A stretch of 64,000 nt of DNA, taken from Rhizobium sp. AQ_MP. GTDB taxonomy: Bacteria; Pseudomonadota; Alphaproteobacteria; Rhizobiales; Rhizobiaceae. The stretch spans positions 124,001 through 188,000 of the forward strand of contig NZ_JACJVI010000009.1 in NCBI RefSeq assembly GCF_014237835.1, read 5' to 3'. Below are positions 42,686-51,837 of this stretch, in pieces (position 1 is the stretch's first letter; every line of letters begins with the position of its first letter). The translations under genes were made by a program, and so were the position numbers. The notes beneath the pieces are model-generated. The model was not told the DNA's origin and did no database searches. It was given only the letters and a program-made list of their open reading frames with translations.

Positions 42686-43732
42686 ATGGAACTCGGACTT
42701 TACACCTTTGCCGATGTCGACCCCAATGCTGCCAACAAGGGCGCGGAAGCCAAGCGCCGCGTGGACGAGCTTCTGGCCGAGATCAAGCTCGCCGATGAGG
42801 TCGGTCTCGATGTCTTCGGGCTGGGCGAACATCACCGGCCGGACTACATGGCCTCTTCGCCCGCGACGATCCTGGCAGCCGCCGCGGTGCAGACCAAGAA
42901 CATCCGGCTGACCAGCGCCGTTTCCGTTCTCTCCTCCGATGATCCGGTGCGGGTCTTCCAGCAATACGCGACGGTAGACCTGCTCTCCAGCGGCCGCACC
43001 GAACTCATGGTCGGTCGCGGCTCGTTCATCGAGAGCTTCCCGCTCTTCGGCTATGATCTTGAAGACTATGACCTGCTGTTTGCCGAAAAGCTTCAGCTGC
43101 TCATGGAAATCCGCGAGAACGAGGTGGTGACCTGGGAAGGCCAGACCCGCAAGGCTATCCAGGGCAGGGGCGTCTATCCGCGTCCCTTGCAGGATCTCCT
43201 GCCGTTGTGGATCGCGATCGGTGGCACGCCGCAATCGGCGGCACGGGCCGGTTATCTCGGCTTGCCGCTCGCACTCGCCATCATCGGCGGTGAGCCGCAT
43301 CGCTTTGCGCCGTTCTTCGACCTATACCGCCAGAGTGCCGAGAAAGCCGGCGTCGACCCGAAGCAGTTGAAGACCAGCATCAACGTGCACGGATTCATCC
43401 ATGACACGACGCAGTCGGCGGCCGATATCTTCTACGAGCCACAGGCCGTCGTGATGAACCGCATCGGCCGCGAGCGCGGCTGGGGCCCGACGAACCGGGC
43501 GCAGTTCGATGCCTCACGCGGCCCGCGCGGCGCGCTTTTCGTTGGCGACCCCGAAACGGTTGCCGAAAAGATCGTCGCCATGCACGGCATCTTCAAGAAC
43601 GACCGCTTCCTGTTGCAGATGGCGATCGGGCCCATGCCGCACAAGGAAATCATGCGCGGCATCGAACTCTTCGGAACAAAAGTCGCCCCGCTGGTTCGGA
43701 AAGCGTTGACGGAGAAGGCGTCTGCCGCCTAA
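42686..43732 (+). CDS. LLM-class flavin-dependent oxidoreductase
   Basis: The 348-residue protein belongs to the luciferase-like monooxygenase class: MELGLYTFADVDPN, DVFGLGEHHRPDYMASSPA, LTSAVSVLSSDDPVRVFQQYATVDLLSSGRTELM-type sequence and GPTNRAQFDASRGPRGALFVGDPETVAEKI. Such enzymes use FMNH2 or coenzyme-bound flavin to oxygenate aldehydes, sulfonates or other small compounds. The substrate is unknown. GAGAGA precedes the start at 42686. It is divergent from bdhA and lies 39 bases before map. Confidence 0.88.
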   Translation: MELGLYTFADVDPNAANKGAEAKRRVDELLAEIKLADEVGLDVFGLGEHHRPDYMASSPATILAAAAVQTKNIRLTSAVSVLSSDDPVRVFQQYATVDLLSSGRTELMVGRGSFIESFPLFGYDLEDYDLLFAEKLQLLMEIRENEVVTWEGQTRKAIQGRGVYPRPLQDLLPLWIAIGGTPQSAARAGYLGLPLALAIIGGEPHRFAPFFDLYRQSAEKAGVDPKQLKTSINVHGFIHDTTQSAADIFYEPQAVVMNRIGRERGWGPTNRAQFDASRGPRGALFVGDPETVAEKIVAMHGIFKNDRFLLQMAIGPMPHKEIMRGIELFGTKVAPLVRKALTEKASAA

Positions 43733-43771
43733 GGCAGCGCTATCCCCGCGAAGAGCCACTGAAGGACCGCC

Positions 43772-44524
43772 ATGATCGTCGAAACCGAAGAGGACCTCAC
43801 GCGTCTGAAAGACATCGGACGCATCTGCGCGACGGCGGTGAAGACCATGGCGGCGGCGCTCGAGCCCGGCATCACCACGCGCGAGCTCGACCAGATCGGG
43901 CGCAAGGTGCTTGAGGAGAACGGCGCCCAGTCGGCGCCGGAGCTCTGCTACCAGTTTCCCGGCGCGACCTGCATCTCGGTCAATGAAGAGATCGCCCATG
44001 GCATTCCCGGCGACCGGGTGATCAAGGCGGGCGACCTCGTCAATATCGATGTGTCTGCCGAAAAGCTCGGCTATTTCGGCGATACCGGCTCGTCCTTCAT
44101 CGTGCCGCCGGGCACGGCCAAGCTCGAAAGGCTGCTTCGCGATGGCAAGCGGGCGCTTTGGGTGGGGCTCAATCAGGTGAAGACCGGCCGGCCGCTCGCC
44201 GATATCGGCAATTCCATCGGCGCCTTTGCCAGGAAGAACCGCTATACGCTGATCACCAATCTCGCGAGCCACGGCGTCGGCCGTTCGCTGCATGAGGAGC
44301 CGACCGAGCTTTCGACCTGGCCGGATCCGGACGAGACGAGGATGATGGAGGAGGGGCTGGTCTTTACGGTCGAGCCGTTCCTGTCGCTCGGCGGACAATG
44401 GGCCGAAGATGGCGAAAAGGACAACTGGACGCTCTTCAGCGAGCCGCGTGCACCGACCGTGCAGTTCGAGCACACGATCGTCGTGACGAAGAACGGCCCG
44501 CTGGTTTTGACGCTGGCGGACTAA
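43772..44524 (+). CDS. map: type I methionine aminopeptidase
   Basis: The 250-residue protein is a methionine aminopeptidase that removes initiator methionine from new proteins. The metal-binding residues are visible in NIDVSAEKLGYFGDTGSSF, ASHGVGRSLHEEP, VFTVEPFLS and QFEHTIVVT. The length is close to the usual 250-290 and lacks an N-terminal zinc extension. Many rhizobia carry more than one map gene; whether this is the main one cannot be said here. Confidence 0.92.
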   Translation: MIVETEEDLTRLKDIGRICATAVKTMAAALEPGITTRELDQIGRKVLEENGAQSAPELCYQFPGATCISVNEEIAHGIPGDRVIKAGDLVNIDVSAEKLGYFGDTGSSFIVPPGTAKLERLLRDGKRALWVGLNQVKTGRPLADIGNSIGAFARKNRYTLITNLASHGVGRSLHEEPTELSTWPDPDETRMMEEGLVFTVEPFLSLGGQWAEDGEKDNWTLFSEPRAPTVQFEHTIVVTKNGPLVLTLAD

Positions 44525-44551
44525 GGCGAGCGCCCTGGTATCTGTTCCGTC

Positions 44552-44788
44552 TCAATCGGCCTTCGAAAAGGCGACGGCGACGCCCTTCTTCTTGAAGTAG
44601 GACTGCATGATCTTGCGGCCCTGACGGTTCGACTGGGCGAGCTTGCTCGTTTCGAACACGGCTTCCTTGACACCTTCCTTGGCCATCGCGGCTTTCAAGG
44701 CTGCGATGTGAAGGTCGATCTCCTCGTTGTCGTTGTTGATCGAGGTGTAGATGTTGTCGATCGCCTGCTGAAGGCTGAGGTCGCTCAT
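44552..44788 (-). CDS. conserved small hypothetical protein
   Basis: The 78-residue protein begins MSDLSLQQAIDNIYTSINND and is mostly helical and charged, ending KKKGVAVAFSKAD, with no signal or membrane segment. I recognise no family. A start at 44788 is favoured over an upstream extension because GGAG lies seven bases before it. It is between map and bacA, on the opposite strand to both. Confidence 0.65.
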   Translation of the reverse strand: MSDLSLQQAIDNIYTSINNDNEEIDLHIAALKAAMAKEGVKEAVFETSKLAQSNRQGRKIMQSYFKKKGVAVAFSKAD

Positions 44789-45000
44789 GGGGCACTCCTG
44801 AAAAAGCTTTGGGACTTCCCTAGCGATTTTTGGGCAGGAGGCAAGGGAAGCGTAAATCAACGGCCCCAACCTATTCTTACCAACCCTTCATTTTCGCGGG
44901 GGTAATTCCGCCACAATTTGGCGATGCCATTGCTGCAGCGAACCTTCTGCCCTAGGTTCCCATCGACTTTCAGGACTTCTCCCACACGAAGGCTGCCCGC

Positions 45001-46281
45001 GTGTTTCATTCCTTCTTTCCTCAGCCTAAGCTCTTCTTTACTTCGGCGGCGCTCTGGACGCTCGTCTGTATCATCGTCTGGTACACGGTCGGACCTCAAA
45101 TCGGTGCCGCGCTTGGAATGCCGCCCCTTGCAGAGGGCCAGCAGCCGCCGGTCGGACTTGCCTTCTTCTTCACGCCCGACAATCTCTGGTTCTATCTGTA
45201 CTTCACAATCTTCGTGCTGATCTTCGGCGTCGTCTGGCAGGTGATCGCCAAGGATCATCCCTGGACCAACTGGTCGATCTGGGGCTCGGCATTCATCATC
45301 TTCATCGCCTATTTCAGCGTCCAGATCTCGGTCGCGGTCAACAACTGGCGCGGCCCTTTCTTCGATCTGTTCCAGAAGGCGCTGAACGGCGACGGTACGG
45401 TCACTGCCGGCCAGCTCTACGAATTGCAGCTGCGCTTTCTGGAAATCGGCATGGTCGGCGTGACGCTGTCCGTCCTGACTGCCTTCTTCACCAATCATTA
45501 CGTCTTCCGCTGGCGCAACGCGATGAACGACTTCTATATGTCGAAGTGGGACAAGCTGCGCCATATCGAGGGTGCCTCGCAGCGTGTTCAGGAAGACACG
45601 ATGCGCTTCGCCAACATTCTCGAAGGGCTCGGTGTCGCGCTGATCAACTCCGTGATGACCCTCGTCGTCTTCCTGCCGATCCTGTTTCGTATGTCGGAGA
45701 ATGTCAGCGAGTTGCCGATCATCGGGGCCGTGCCGCATGCGCTGTTCTGGCTTGCCATCTTCTGGTCGCTGTTCGGTACGGTGTTGCTGATGGTCGCCGG
45801 CATCAAGCTGCCAGGGCTGCAGTTCCGCAACCAGCGCGTCGAAGCCGCTTTCCGAAAGGAACTCGTCTATGGCGAAGACAATGCCGAGCGCGCCCAGCCG
45901 GTCACCGTGCGCGAACTCTTCTCCAACGTAAGGCGCAACTATTTCCGCATGTACTGGCACTACACCTATTTCAACGTCGCCCGTTACACCTACGGCCAGC
46001 TGGACGCGATCTTCCTGACCTTCATCCTCATCCCGACGATCGTTGCCGGCAAGATCACCATGGGCGTCTGGCAGCAGATCGCGACCGCCTTCGGCCAGGT
46101 AACCGACAGCTTCCAGTATCTGGTCAGCTATTGGTCGACGATCATCGAGCTTCTTTCGATCCACAAGCGTCTGAAAGCGTTCGAAGCCGCTATCGATGGC
46201 GAGCCGCTGCCGGAGATCGACCAGCGTTATCTCGAGCGCGAAGCGGCCGAAGGCGAACTGGCCGCCGACCGTCCGTACTGA
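45001..46281 (+). CDS. bacA: BacA/SbmA peptide transporter
   Basis: The 426-residue protein starts at GTG 45001 and belongs to the SbmA/BacA family of membrane importers of antimicrobial peptides and other compounds, with about seven membrane helices. Recognisable phrases are NNWRGPFFDLFQKAL, FRWRNAMNDFYMSKWDKLRHIEGASQRVQEDT and RNYFRMYWHYTYFNVARYTYGQLDAI. In Sinorhizobium and Brucella, BacA is required for chronic host infection by protecting against host peptides. It is monocistronic, followed by a hairpin. Confidence 0.95.
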   Translation: MFHSFFPQPKLFFTSAALWTLVCIIVWYTVGPQIGAALGMPPLAEGQQPPVGLAFFFTPDNLWFYLYFTIFVLIFGVVWQVIAKDHPWTNWSIWGSAFIIFIAYFSVQISVAVNNWRGPFFDLFQKALNGDGTVTAGQLYELQLRFLEIGMVGVTLSVLTAFFTNHYVFRWRNAMNDFYMSKWDKLRHIEGASQRVQEDTMRFANILEGLGVALINSVMTLVVFLPILFRMSENVSELPIIGAVPHALFWLAIFWSLFGTVLLMVAGIKLPGLQFRNQRVEAAFRKELVYGEDNAERAQPVTVRELFSNVRRNYFRMYWHYTYFNVARYTYGQLDAIFLTFILIPTIVAGKITMGVWQQIATAFGQVTDSFQYLVSYWSTIIELLSIHKRLKAFEAAIDGEPLPEIDQRYLEREAAEGELAADRPY

Positions 46282-46309
46282 GATCGTCGGAGTTCGAGCA
46301 AATGACTGA

Positions 46310-46338
46310 GGCCGCATCGGGAAACCGGTGCGGCCTTC
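46310..46338 (+). terminator. terminator after bacA
   Basis: GGCCGCATCGG pairs with CCGGTGCGGCC around a GAAA tetraloop (one G-U pair) and is followed by a weak TTCGT. The position just after bacA fits termination. Confidence 0.6.
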
Positions 46339-46369
46339 GTGTATACAGGAATTCTCCGGGGTGACAGGC

Positions 46370-46519
46370 TCAGACGTCGGTCGACGCTTGCTTTGCCATG
46401 GCGCCGGGCAGGCGGGCATAGGCCTCCGGCTGGGTGAACAGCGAAAGGCCGATGGCGACGGCACCGATGGTCGCGGCGATCACGCAGGCGCAGGCAAGGA
46501 CAAAGAGGAGGCGCTTCAT
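46370..46519 (-). CDS. small single-pass membrane protein
   Basis: The 49-residue peptide MKRLLFVLACACVIAATIG... contains one hydrophobic segment near residues 4-25, then a short polar tail ending MAKQASTDV. It could be a membrane peptide or a secreted small protein. The start at 46519 is followed by a canonical KR-hydrophobic opening; nothing else is recognised. Confidence in coding is moderate because it is short. Confidence 0.45.
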   Translation of the reverse strand: MKRLLFVLACACVIAATIGAVAIGLSLFTQPEAYARLPGAMAKQASTDV

Positions 46520-46584
46520 GTGGTTCCTCACGAGGTTTGCGCGCTTATCCAGTGTGCCAGACACGATGTAAATGCGTCATGCGA

Positions 46585-47601
46585 TCACATGGCGCCAGGT
46601 GTGTCGCCTGTCTCTTTACGGTCTTTCAGCAGGTCGAGCGCTTCGGCATAGGTGACGCAGGCGACGTCCGGTCGGGGGCAGACTTCCGCCACCAACCGCT
46701 CCATCGCCGCCCAATAGGCACTGCCGTTCATGGTGACAAAGTGCAGTCCCATCTGCAGCGGCATGCGATCGCCATTGTACTGCTGCTCGAAGGCCTGCTT
46801 GAAGGCCTTGTAGCTGCGCTCGGCGAACTCGTCGCCCTTCGATGGATGGTCGATGCCGGCCGAATGGCGGATGAAGAGATTGTAGTCCATGGCGATGATC
46901 CGCCGGCCTTTCGGTCCTTCTTCGATCAGCGGCAGGCCGAAGCGCGTGAGGCCGCCTTTCTCGACCGGCAAAGCCGGATCATGGGTAACTGCACTCGCAT
47001 CATAACGGAAGCCGTGTGCACGCTCGGCCTCAAACAGGCTCTCGGGCGCCGAGAGATACGGAGCGCGAAAACCGGTGATGCCGTTTTCGACGAAATCGGC
47101 CCAGCCCTCGGGTTCGCGGTCGGCCAGTCCGTTATCCTTCCACGCATTCGCCAGCACGCGGTCGAAGGTCTCGAATTCCTTCAGCCACTCGGCCTTGGTC
47201 CAGTCCTTGCCGTCGAAATGGCCGCAGGTATGGCTGGCGATTTCGTGACCTTCCGTCTTTGCCTTCCAGATGTTGTCCAGCCGGGTCGCGACCTCGTCCA
47301 CGTTCAGGGCAAAGCCGATATTGGAGCGGCCTGCCTTGATCCCCGGTGCCTTGTAGTCCTGCGCGCGTGCACGCGGGATCAGCGTCGTGCAGGAGAGGAA
47401 ATAGGTGAAGCGGGCGTTGGCACGTTTGCCAAGGTCGCGGCTGCGAACCCAGAGGCGGTTGTCATGCGCACCGTCGAATGAGACGAGCAGCAGCTGTTTT
47501 GGCCGCGCGGTCTCGGGACCCTTCGTCGCAGGTGCACCCTGATCCATGGCAAAGGCCGAGCTGGCAAGCGACAGGAAAAGGGCGGCGGGCAAACGGTACA
47601 T
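46585..47601 (-). CDS. secreted polysaccharide deacetylase-like protein
   Basis: The 338-residue protein starts with a signal peptide (MYRLPAALFLSLASSAFA) and so is exported. It resembles the polysaccharide deacetylase superfamily: LLLVSFDGAHDN (first Asp), GHEIASHTCGHFDG (His pair) and a late RIIAMDYNLF region. Such enzymes deacetylate cell-wall or exopolysaccharide sugars. It is more distant than typical NodB-like members, so the substrate is uncertain. It is divergent from nnrU. Confidence 0.75.
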   Translation of the reverse strand: MYRLPAALFLSLASSAFAMDQGAPATKGPETARPKQLLLVSFDGAHDNRLWVRSRDLGKRANARFTYFLSCTTLIPRARAQDYKAPGIKAGRSNIGFALNVDEVATRLDNIWKAKTEGHEIASHTCGHFDGKDWTKAEWLKEFETFDRVLANAWKDNGLADREPEGWADFVENGITGFRAPYLSAPESLFEAERAHGFRYDASAVTHDPALPVEKGGLTRFGLPLIEEGPKGRRIIAMDYNLFIRHSAGIDHPSKGDEFAERSYKAFKQAFEQQYNGDRMPLQMGLHFVTMNGSAYWAAMERLVAEVCPRPDVACVTYAEALDLLKDRKETGDTPGAM

Positions 47602-47729
47602 CGACAATAACTCGGCGCTGAAAACGGGATGCCCTGCCTCCCATCCAAATGCGGCGAAGCTTTGAACGCCCTTTAAATTCCGTGAATTGACCAGTATGCC
47701 TAGGTCCTGTTCCTCGAAAGGGCCCAACC

Positions 47730-48308
47730 ATGACACTTCTCGTTCTCGGCATCATCCTGTTCCTCGCCACCCATCTGATCCGCGTCGTCGCGCCGGGCTT
47801 TAGGCTGTCGATGATCGATCGCTTCGGTGACACGGGATGGCGGGTGATCAATTCGATCATGAGCCTTGTGTCGCTCGTCGTGCTGATCTGGGGCTATGCG
47901 ACCGCGCCTATGATCAATGTCTGGTTCCCTCCCATGGGCATGAACCATCTGACGACGACACTGATGCTGTTTGCCATGATCTGTCTGGTGGCCGGTTTCC
48001 TGCCGGCCGGGCATATCGCGACGAAGACCAAGCATCCGATCGTTCTGGCGATCAAGATCTGGGCAGCCGCGCATCTGCTCGCCAATGGCGATCTGGCGTC
48101 GGTTCTCCTTTTCGTCGCACTTCTCGCCTGGGGCGTGGTGCTCAGGATCAACTACAAGCGGCGTGTTCAAGCCGGTGAACTCATTCTCAAGCCCTTCGTT
48201 TCGGCACGCTACGACGCCTTCGCTGTCGTCGGCGGTATCCTGCTTTGGGCCGTGATCACCATGTGGCTGCACAAACTGTTGATCGGTGTGGCACCGCTCG
48301 CCATGTGA
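47730..48308 (+). CDS. NnrU family membrane protein
   Basis: The 192-residue protein has six or so hydrophobic segments and the NnrU family features: LFLATHLIRVVAPGFR, RFGDTGWRVINSIMSLV and the central ATKTKHPIVLAIKIWAAAHLLANGD. NnrU was first named beside denitrification genes and is a putative inner-membrane protein of uncertain role in nitric oxide handling. No denitrification genes are adjacent. It precedes the TPR and der genes in the same direction. Confidence 0.9.
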   Translation: MTLLVLGIILFLATHLIRVVAPGFRLSMIDRFGDTGWRVINSIMSLVSLVVLIWGYATAPMINVWFPPMGMNHLTTTLMLFAMICLVAGFLPAGHIATKTKHPIVLAIKIWAAAHLLANGDLASVLLFVALLAWGVVLRINYKRRVQAGELILKPFVSARYDAFAVVGGILLWAVITMWLHKLLIGVAPLAM

Positions 48309-48418
48309 CGGCTTAAGCCTGTTGGCGGTTTTCCCCTTACAAGCGGGGAAAAATCGGCTAGAAGGCCGCTCACGCATGAGAGACTGCATCGAAAGGCCGG
48401 CAGCGTCCGGGGATACAA

Positions 48419-49090
48419 ATGGTTGACCAGAACGACAGCTTTATCCGCGAAGTGAACGAGGAGCTCCGCTCCGACCAGGTGCGCAATGCCTGGAAGCGCT
48501 ACAGCCGCTGGATTATCGGTGTTGCCGTGGTCATCGTTCTCGGCACGGCCGGCCATCGCGTCTGGACCCATTGGAATTCGACCCAGGCTTCCGATGCCGG
48601 CGACAAGTTCCTGGCGGCCCTCAACCTCGCCGACCAGGGCAAGCGCGACGAGGCAGAAGCCGCGCTCCAGGCGCTGGAGCAGGACGGCTACGGCGCCTAT
48701 GGCATTCTCGCCCGCTTCCGCGCTGCCTCGGTTCTCGCGGAAAAGGGCGATCCGGCCGGTGCCGTCGCCTCGTTCAAGTCGATCGGCGATGACGCCTCGA
48801 TCCCGGAGGCCGTGCGCAATACCGCCAAGGTTCGCGCGGCATGGCTGCTGGTCGACACCGGCACCTACCAGGATGTCTCGGCGCTTGTCGAAGCCATGGC
48901 GACGCCCGCCAATGCCATGCGTCATGCCGCCCGCGAAGCGCTTGGCCTCGCCGCCTACAAGGCCGGCGACATGCCGCGTGCCCGTGAGTGGTTCGAACAG
49001 ATCAGCGAAGACGCGGAAACCCCGCGCAACGTCGCCAACCGTGCCCAGATGCTGCTCGACAACATCAAGGCCTCCGGCAAGGCGCCGTAA
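48419..49090 (+). CDS. tetratricopeptide-repeat membrane protein (YfgM-like)
   Basis: The 223-residue protein has an N-terminal cytoplasmic segment, one membrane helix near residues 32-48 ([19 protein letters not shown]), and a TPR-like periplasmic domain ([24 protein letters not shown] and following units). It resembles YfgM-type proteins that sit by the Sec translocon and help folding. Its position 38 bases before der is the common alphaproteobacterial arrangement. Confidence 0.85.
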   Translation: MVDQNDSFIREVNEELRSDQVRNAWKRYSRWIIGVAVVIVLGTAGHRVWTHWNSTQASDAGDKFLAALNLADQGKRDEAEAALQALEQDGYGAYGILARFRAASVLAEKGDPAGAVASFKSIGDDASIPEAVRNTAKVRAAWLLVDTGTYQDVSALVEAMATPANAMRHAAREALGLAAYKAGDMPRAREWFEQISEDAETPRNVANRAQMLLDNIKASGKAP

Positions 49091-49128
49091 CAACGACAAG
49101 GCCAGAAGGCCGGAAAGCTAGCGTTCCC

Positions 49129-50550
49129 ATGAGTTTCACAGTCGCCATCGTCGGTCGCCCGAATGTCGGCAAGTCCACTCTTTTCAACCGTCTGGTTGGC
49201 AAGAAGCTGGCGCTTGTCGATGACACCCCGGGTGTCACCCGTGACCGCCGTCCGGGCGAGGCCAAGCTCGTGGACCTGCGCTTCACCATCATCGACACCG
49301 CCGGTCTCGAAGAGGCCGGACCAGAGACGCTCGAAGGCCGCATGCGGGCCCAGACCGAAATGGCGATCGACGAGGCGGATCTCTCGCTCTTCGTCGTCGA
49401 CGCCAAGTTTGGCCTGACGCCGGTCGACCAGTCGCTGGCCGAAATGCTGCGCCGTCGCGGCAAGCCGGTCGTGCTGGTTGCCAACAAGTCGGAAGCCCGC
49501 GGCTCCGATGCCGGCTTCTACGATGCCTATACGCTCGGCCTTGGCGAACCGGTGCCGATCTCGGCCGAACACGGCCAGGGCATGATCGATCTGCGCGATG
49601 CCATCGTCGAAGCAATCGGCGAAGACCGCGCCTTCCCGGAACCCGATGACGAGGCGGAGACAGACGTGGTTCTGTCCCAGTCGGACGCGGAAGACGACGA
49701 GGAATTCGAGCCCGAATACGACGAGACCAAGCCGCTGCGCGTGGCGATCGTCGGCCGCCCGAATGCCGGCAAGTCTACCTTGATCAACCGTTTCCTCGGC
49801 GAAGACCGTCTTTTGACCGGGCCAGAAGCCGGCATCACCCGCGATTCAATCTCGGTCGAATGGGACTGGCGCGGCCGCACCATCAAGATGTTCGACACCG
49901 CCGGCATGCGCCGCAAGGCGCGCGTGCAGGAGAAGCTCGAAAAGCTTTCCGTTGCCGACACGCTGCGTGCCGTGCGCTTCGCCGAGACCGTGGTCATCGT
50001 CTTCGACGCGACGATCCCCTTCGAAAAGCAGGATCTGCAGATCGTCGACTTCGTGATCCGGGAAGGCCGCGCTGCCGTGCTCGCCTTCAACAAGTGGGAT
50101 CTGGTCGAGGATCCGCAGGCGGTTCTCGCCGATCTGCGCGAAAAGACCGAGCGGCTTCTGCCGCAGGCGCGTGGCATCCGCGCCGTGCCAATCTCCGGCC
50201 AGACCGGCTATGGTCTCGACAAGCTGATGCAGAACATCGTCGATACCGACAAGGTCTGGAACAAGCGCATCTCGACGGCCAAGCTCAATCGCTGGCTCGA
50301 TGCCGTCACGACCCAGCATCCCCCACCGGCCGTATCCGGCCGCCGCCTGAAGCTCAAATACATGACGCAGGTGAAGGCCCGTCCGCCGGCCTTCATGATC
50401 TCCTGCACGCGCCCCGACGCGCTGCCGGAAAGCTATGTGCGGTACCTGACCAATGGTCTGCGTGTGGATTTCGACATGCCCGGCGTGCCGATCCGCATTC
50501 ATTTCAAGGCGGGTGAAAACCCGTTCGAGAACCGCAAGAAGAAGCGCTGA
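49129..50550 (+). CDS. der: ribosome-associated GTPase Der (EngA)
   Basis: The 473-residue protein has two tandem GTPase domains: GRPNVGKST at residue 9 and GRPNAGKST at about 209, each with DTAG ([17 protein letters not shown]) and a KS/KW-type base motif ([14 protein letters not shown]), followed by a KH-like C-terminal domain ([20 protein letters not shown]). Der is essential for large ribosomal subunit assembly. The second domain is separated by an acidic linker. The start at 49129 gives [12 protein letters not shown]. Confidence 0.97.
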   Translation: MSFTVAIVGRPNVGKSTLFNRLVGKKLALVDDTPGVTRDRRPGEAKLVDLRFTIIDTAGLEEAGPETLEGRMRAQTEMAIDEADLSLFVVDAKFGLTPVDQSLAEMLRRRGKPVVLVANKSEARGSDAGFYDAYTLGLGEPVPISAEHGQGMIDLRDAIVEAIGEDRAFPEPDDEAETDVVLSQSDAEDDEEFEPEYDETKPLRVAIVGRPNAGKSTLINRFLGEDRLLTGPEAGITRDSISVEWDWRGRTIKMFDTAGMRRKARVQEKLEKLSVADTLRAVRFAETVVIVFDATIPFEKQDLQIVDFVIREGRAAVLAFNKWDLVEDPQAVLADLREKTERLLPQARGIRAVPISGQTGYGLDKLMQNIVDTDKVWNKRISTAKLNRWLDAVTTQHPPPAVSGRRLKLKYMTQVKARPPAFMISCTRPDALPESYVRYLTNGLRVDFDMPGVPIRIHFKAGENPFENRKKKR

Positions 50551-50561
50551 CGGCTTCCCCG

Positions 50562-51656
50562 CTACTCGGTTGCCGGGGTCTTGTAATGGTCCGCATCCTG
50601 CGGGCGGATGCCGAAGCGTTGCCTCAAGCCGCGTTTGCGGCGTTGCTCTTTCGCCTCCACGACATTGTCGAAGAATTGCTGTGTCGCCGCTTCCCAGGAA
50701 TAGGTTTCGGCGAGACGGCGCGCTGCCTGGGGTGAGGCCTGCAGGGCGGCGATGCAGGCGATCTGCAAATCGTGGTCCAGCGCTCCGGCATGGGAGCCTG
50801 CCGGTATGATGTCGACCGGACCGGTGACCGGATAGGCAGCGACCGGAATGCCTGACGCGAGCGCTTCGAGGATCGTATTGCCGAAGGTATCGGTCTTCGA
50901 GGGGAAGACGAAGACATCGGCTTGCGCATAGGCTTGCGCCAGATCGTCTCCATGCTTCATGCCGGTAAAATGCACGTGTGGATAGCGCGCCTGAAGTTCC
51001 GCCCGCGCCGGCCCGTCGCCGACCACCACCTTCGAACCCGGAAGGTCGAGATCGAGAAAGGCGGGCAGGTTCTTTTCCACGGCCACGCGCCCAACCGTCA
51101 TGAAGATCGGACGGGGCAGGCCGAAGGGCTTTTCCGATTTTTCGCGCGGGCGAAAATGCGCCGTGTCGATGCCACGGCTCCAGAGACAGAGGTTGTTGAG
51201 GCCGTGAGCCGCAAGCTCCCGTCGCAGGCTTTCGGTTGCCACCATGCAGGCCCCGCCGCGATTGTGGAACCAGCGGACATAGGCGTAGAGGACGGACAGC
51301 GGCACCGGCAGACGGGCCGCGACATATTCCGGAAAGCGGGTGTGATATGTGGTGGAGAAGGGGCGGCCGTTCCTGATGCACCAACGCCGCGCCATCAAGC
51401 CGAGTGGGCCTTCGGTCGCGATATGCAGATAGTCCGGCTGCTGCTCCTCGATCATCCGGCCGATACGCTGCGGCGTCACGAGTGACAGGCGAATCTCCGG
51501 ATAGGTCGGCATGGGAATGCTGTGAAAGGGCTCGGGCGTGATCATCGAGACGTCGACACCCATCTTGGCAAGCTCGCGATTGGTGGTCTCGATCGAGCGG
51601 ACGACGCCGTTCACCTGCGGGTGCCAGGCATCGGTCACGATGGTCAGTTTCGGCAT
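50562..51656 (-). CDS. family 4 glycosyltransferase (GDP-mannose or UDP-sugar dependent)
   Basis: The 364-residue protein is a retaining GT-B glycosyltransferase of family GT4: VTDAWHPQVNGVVRSIETT at the N terminus, TVGRVAVEKNLPAFLDLDLPG, then the nucleotide-sugar binding FPSKTDTFGNTILEALASGIPVAAY. Relatives include MgtA-type alpha-mannosyltransferases and rhizobial lipid glycosyltransferases. The acceptor, perhaps a glycolipid, is unknown. It is convergent with der and divergent from the alpha-glucosidase gene. Confidence 0.88.
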   Translation of the reverse strand: MPKLTIVTDAWHPQVNGVVRSIETTNRELAKMGVDVSMITPEPFHSIPMPTYPEIRLSLVTPQRIGRMIEEQQPDYLHIATEGPLGLMARRWCIRNGRPFSTTYHTRFPEYVAARLPVPLSVLYAYVRWFHNRGGACMVATESLRRELAAHGLNNLCLWSRGIDTAHFRPREKSEKPFGLPRPIFMTVGRVAVEKNLPAFLDLDLPGSKVVVGDGPARAELQARYPHVHFTGMKHGDDLAQAYAQADVFVFPSKTDTFGNTILEALASGIPVAAYPVTGPVDIIPAGSHAGALDHDLQIACIAALQASPQAARRLAETYSWEAATQQFFDNVVEAKEQRRKRGLRQRFGIRPQDADHYKTPATE

Positions 51657-51837
51657 GGCGCGTCCGCCCTCATCCGAACGGCCGCCGGAGCGGCGATTCT
51701 CTCTCACAAGCTCTCGTCGCCTTATGGGAGGGGAACATTACAGCTTGATGTCAGTCTAGGGACGGGCCGTTTGACATCCGCTGCCGAACCGGATTGCCTG
51801 AGAGCCAACTGACGATTCCCGACCGAAGGATCCGCCG

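Noticed and set aside
48329..48352. Terminator after nnrU (TTTTCCCC / GGGGAAAA)
   Set aside because: The stem is short and AT-ended with no following T run, so support is too weak.
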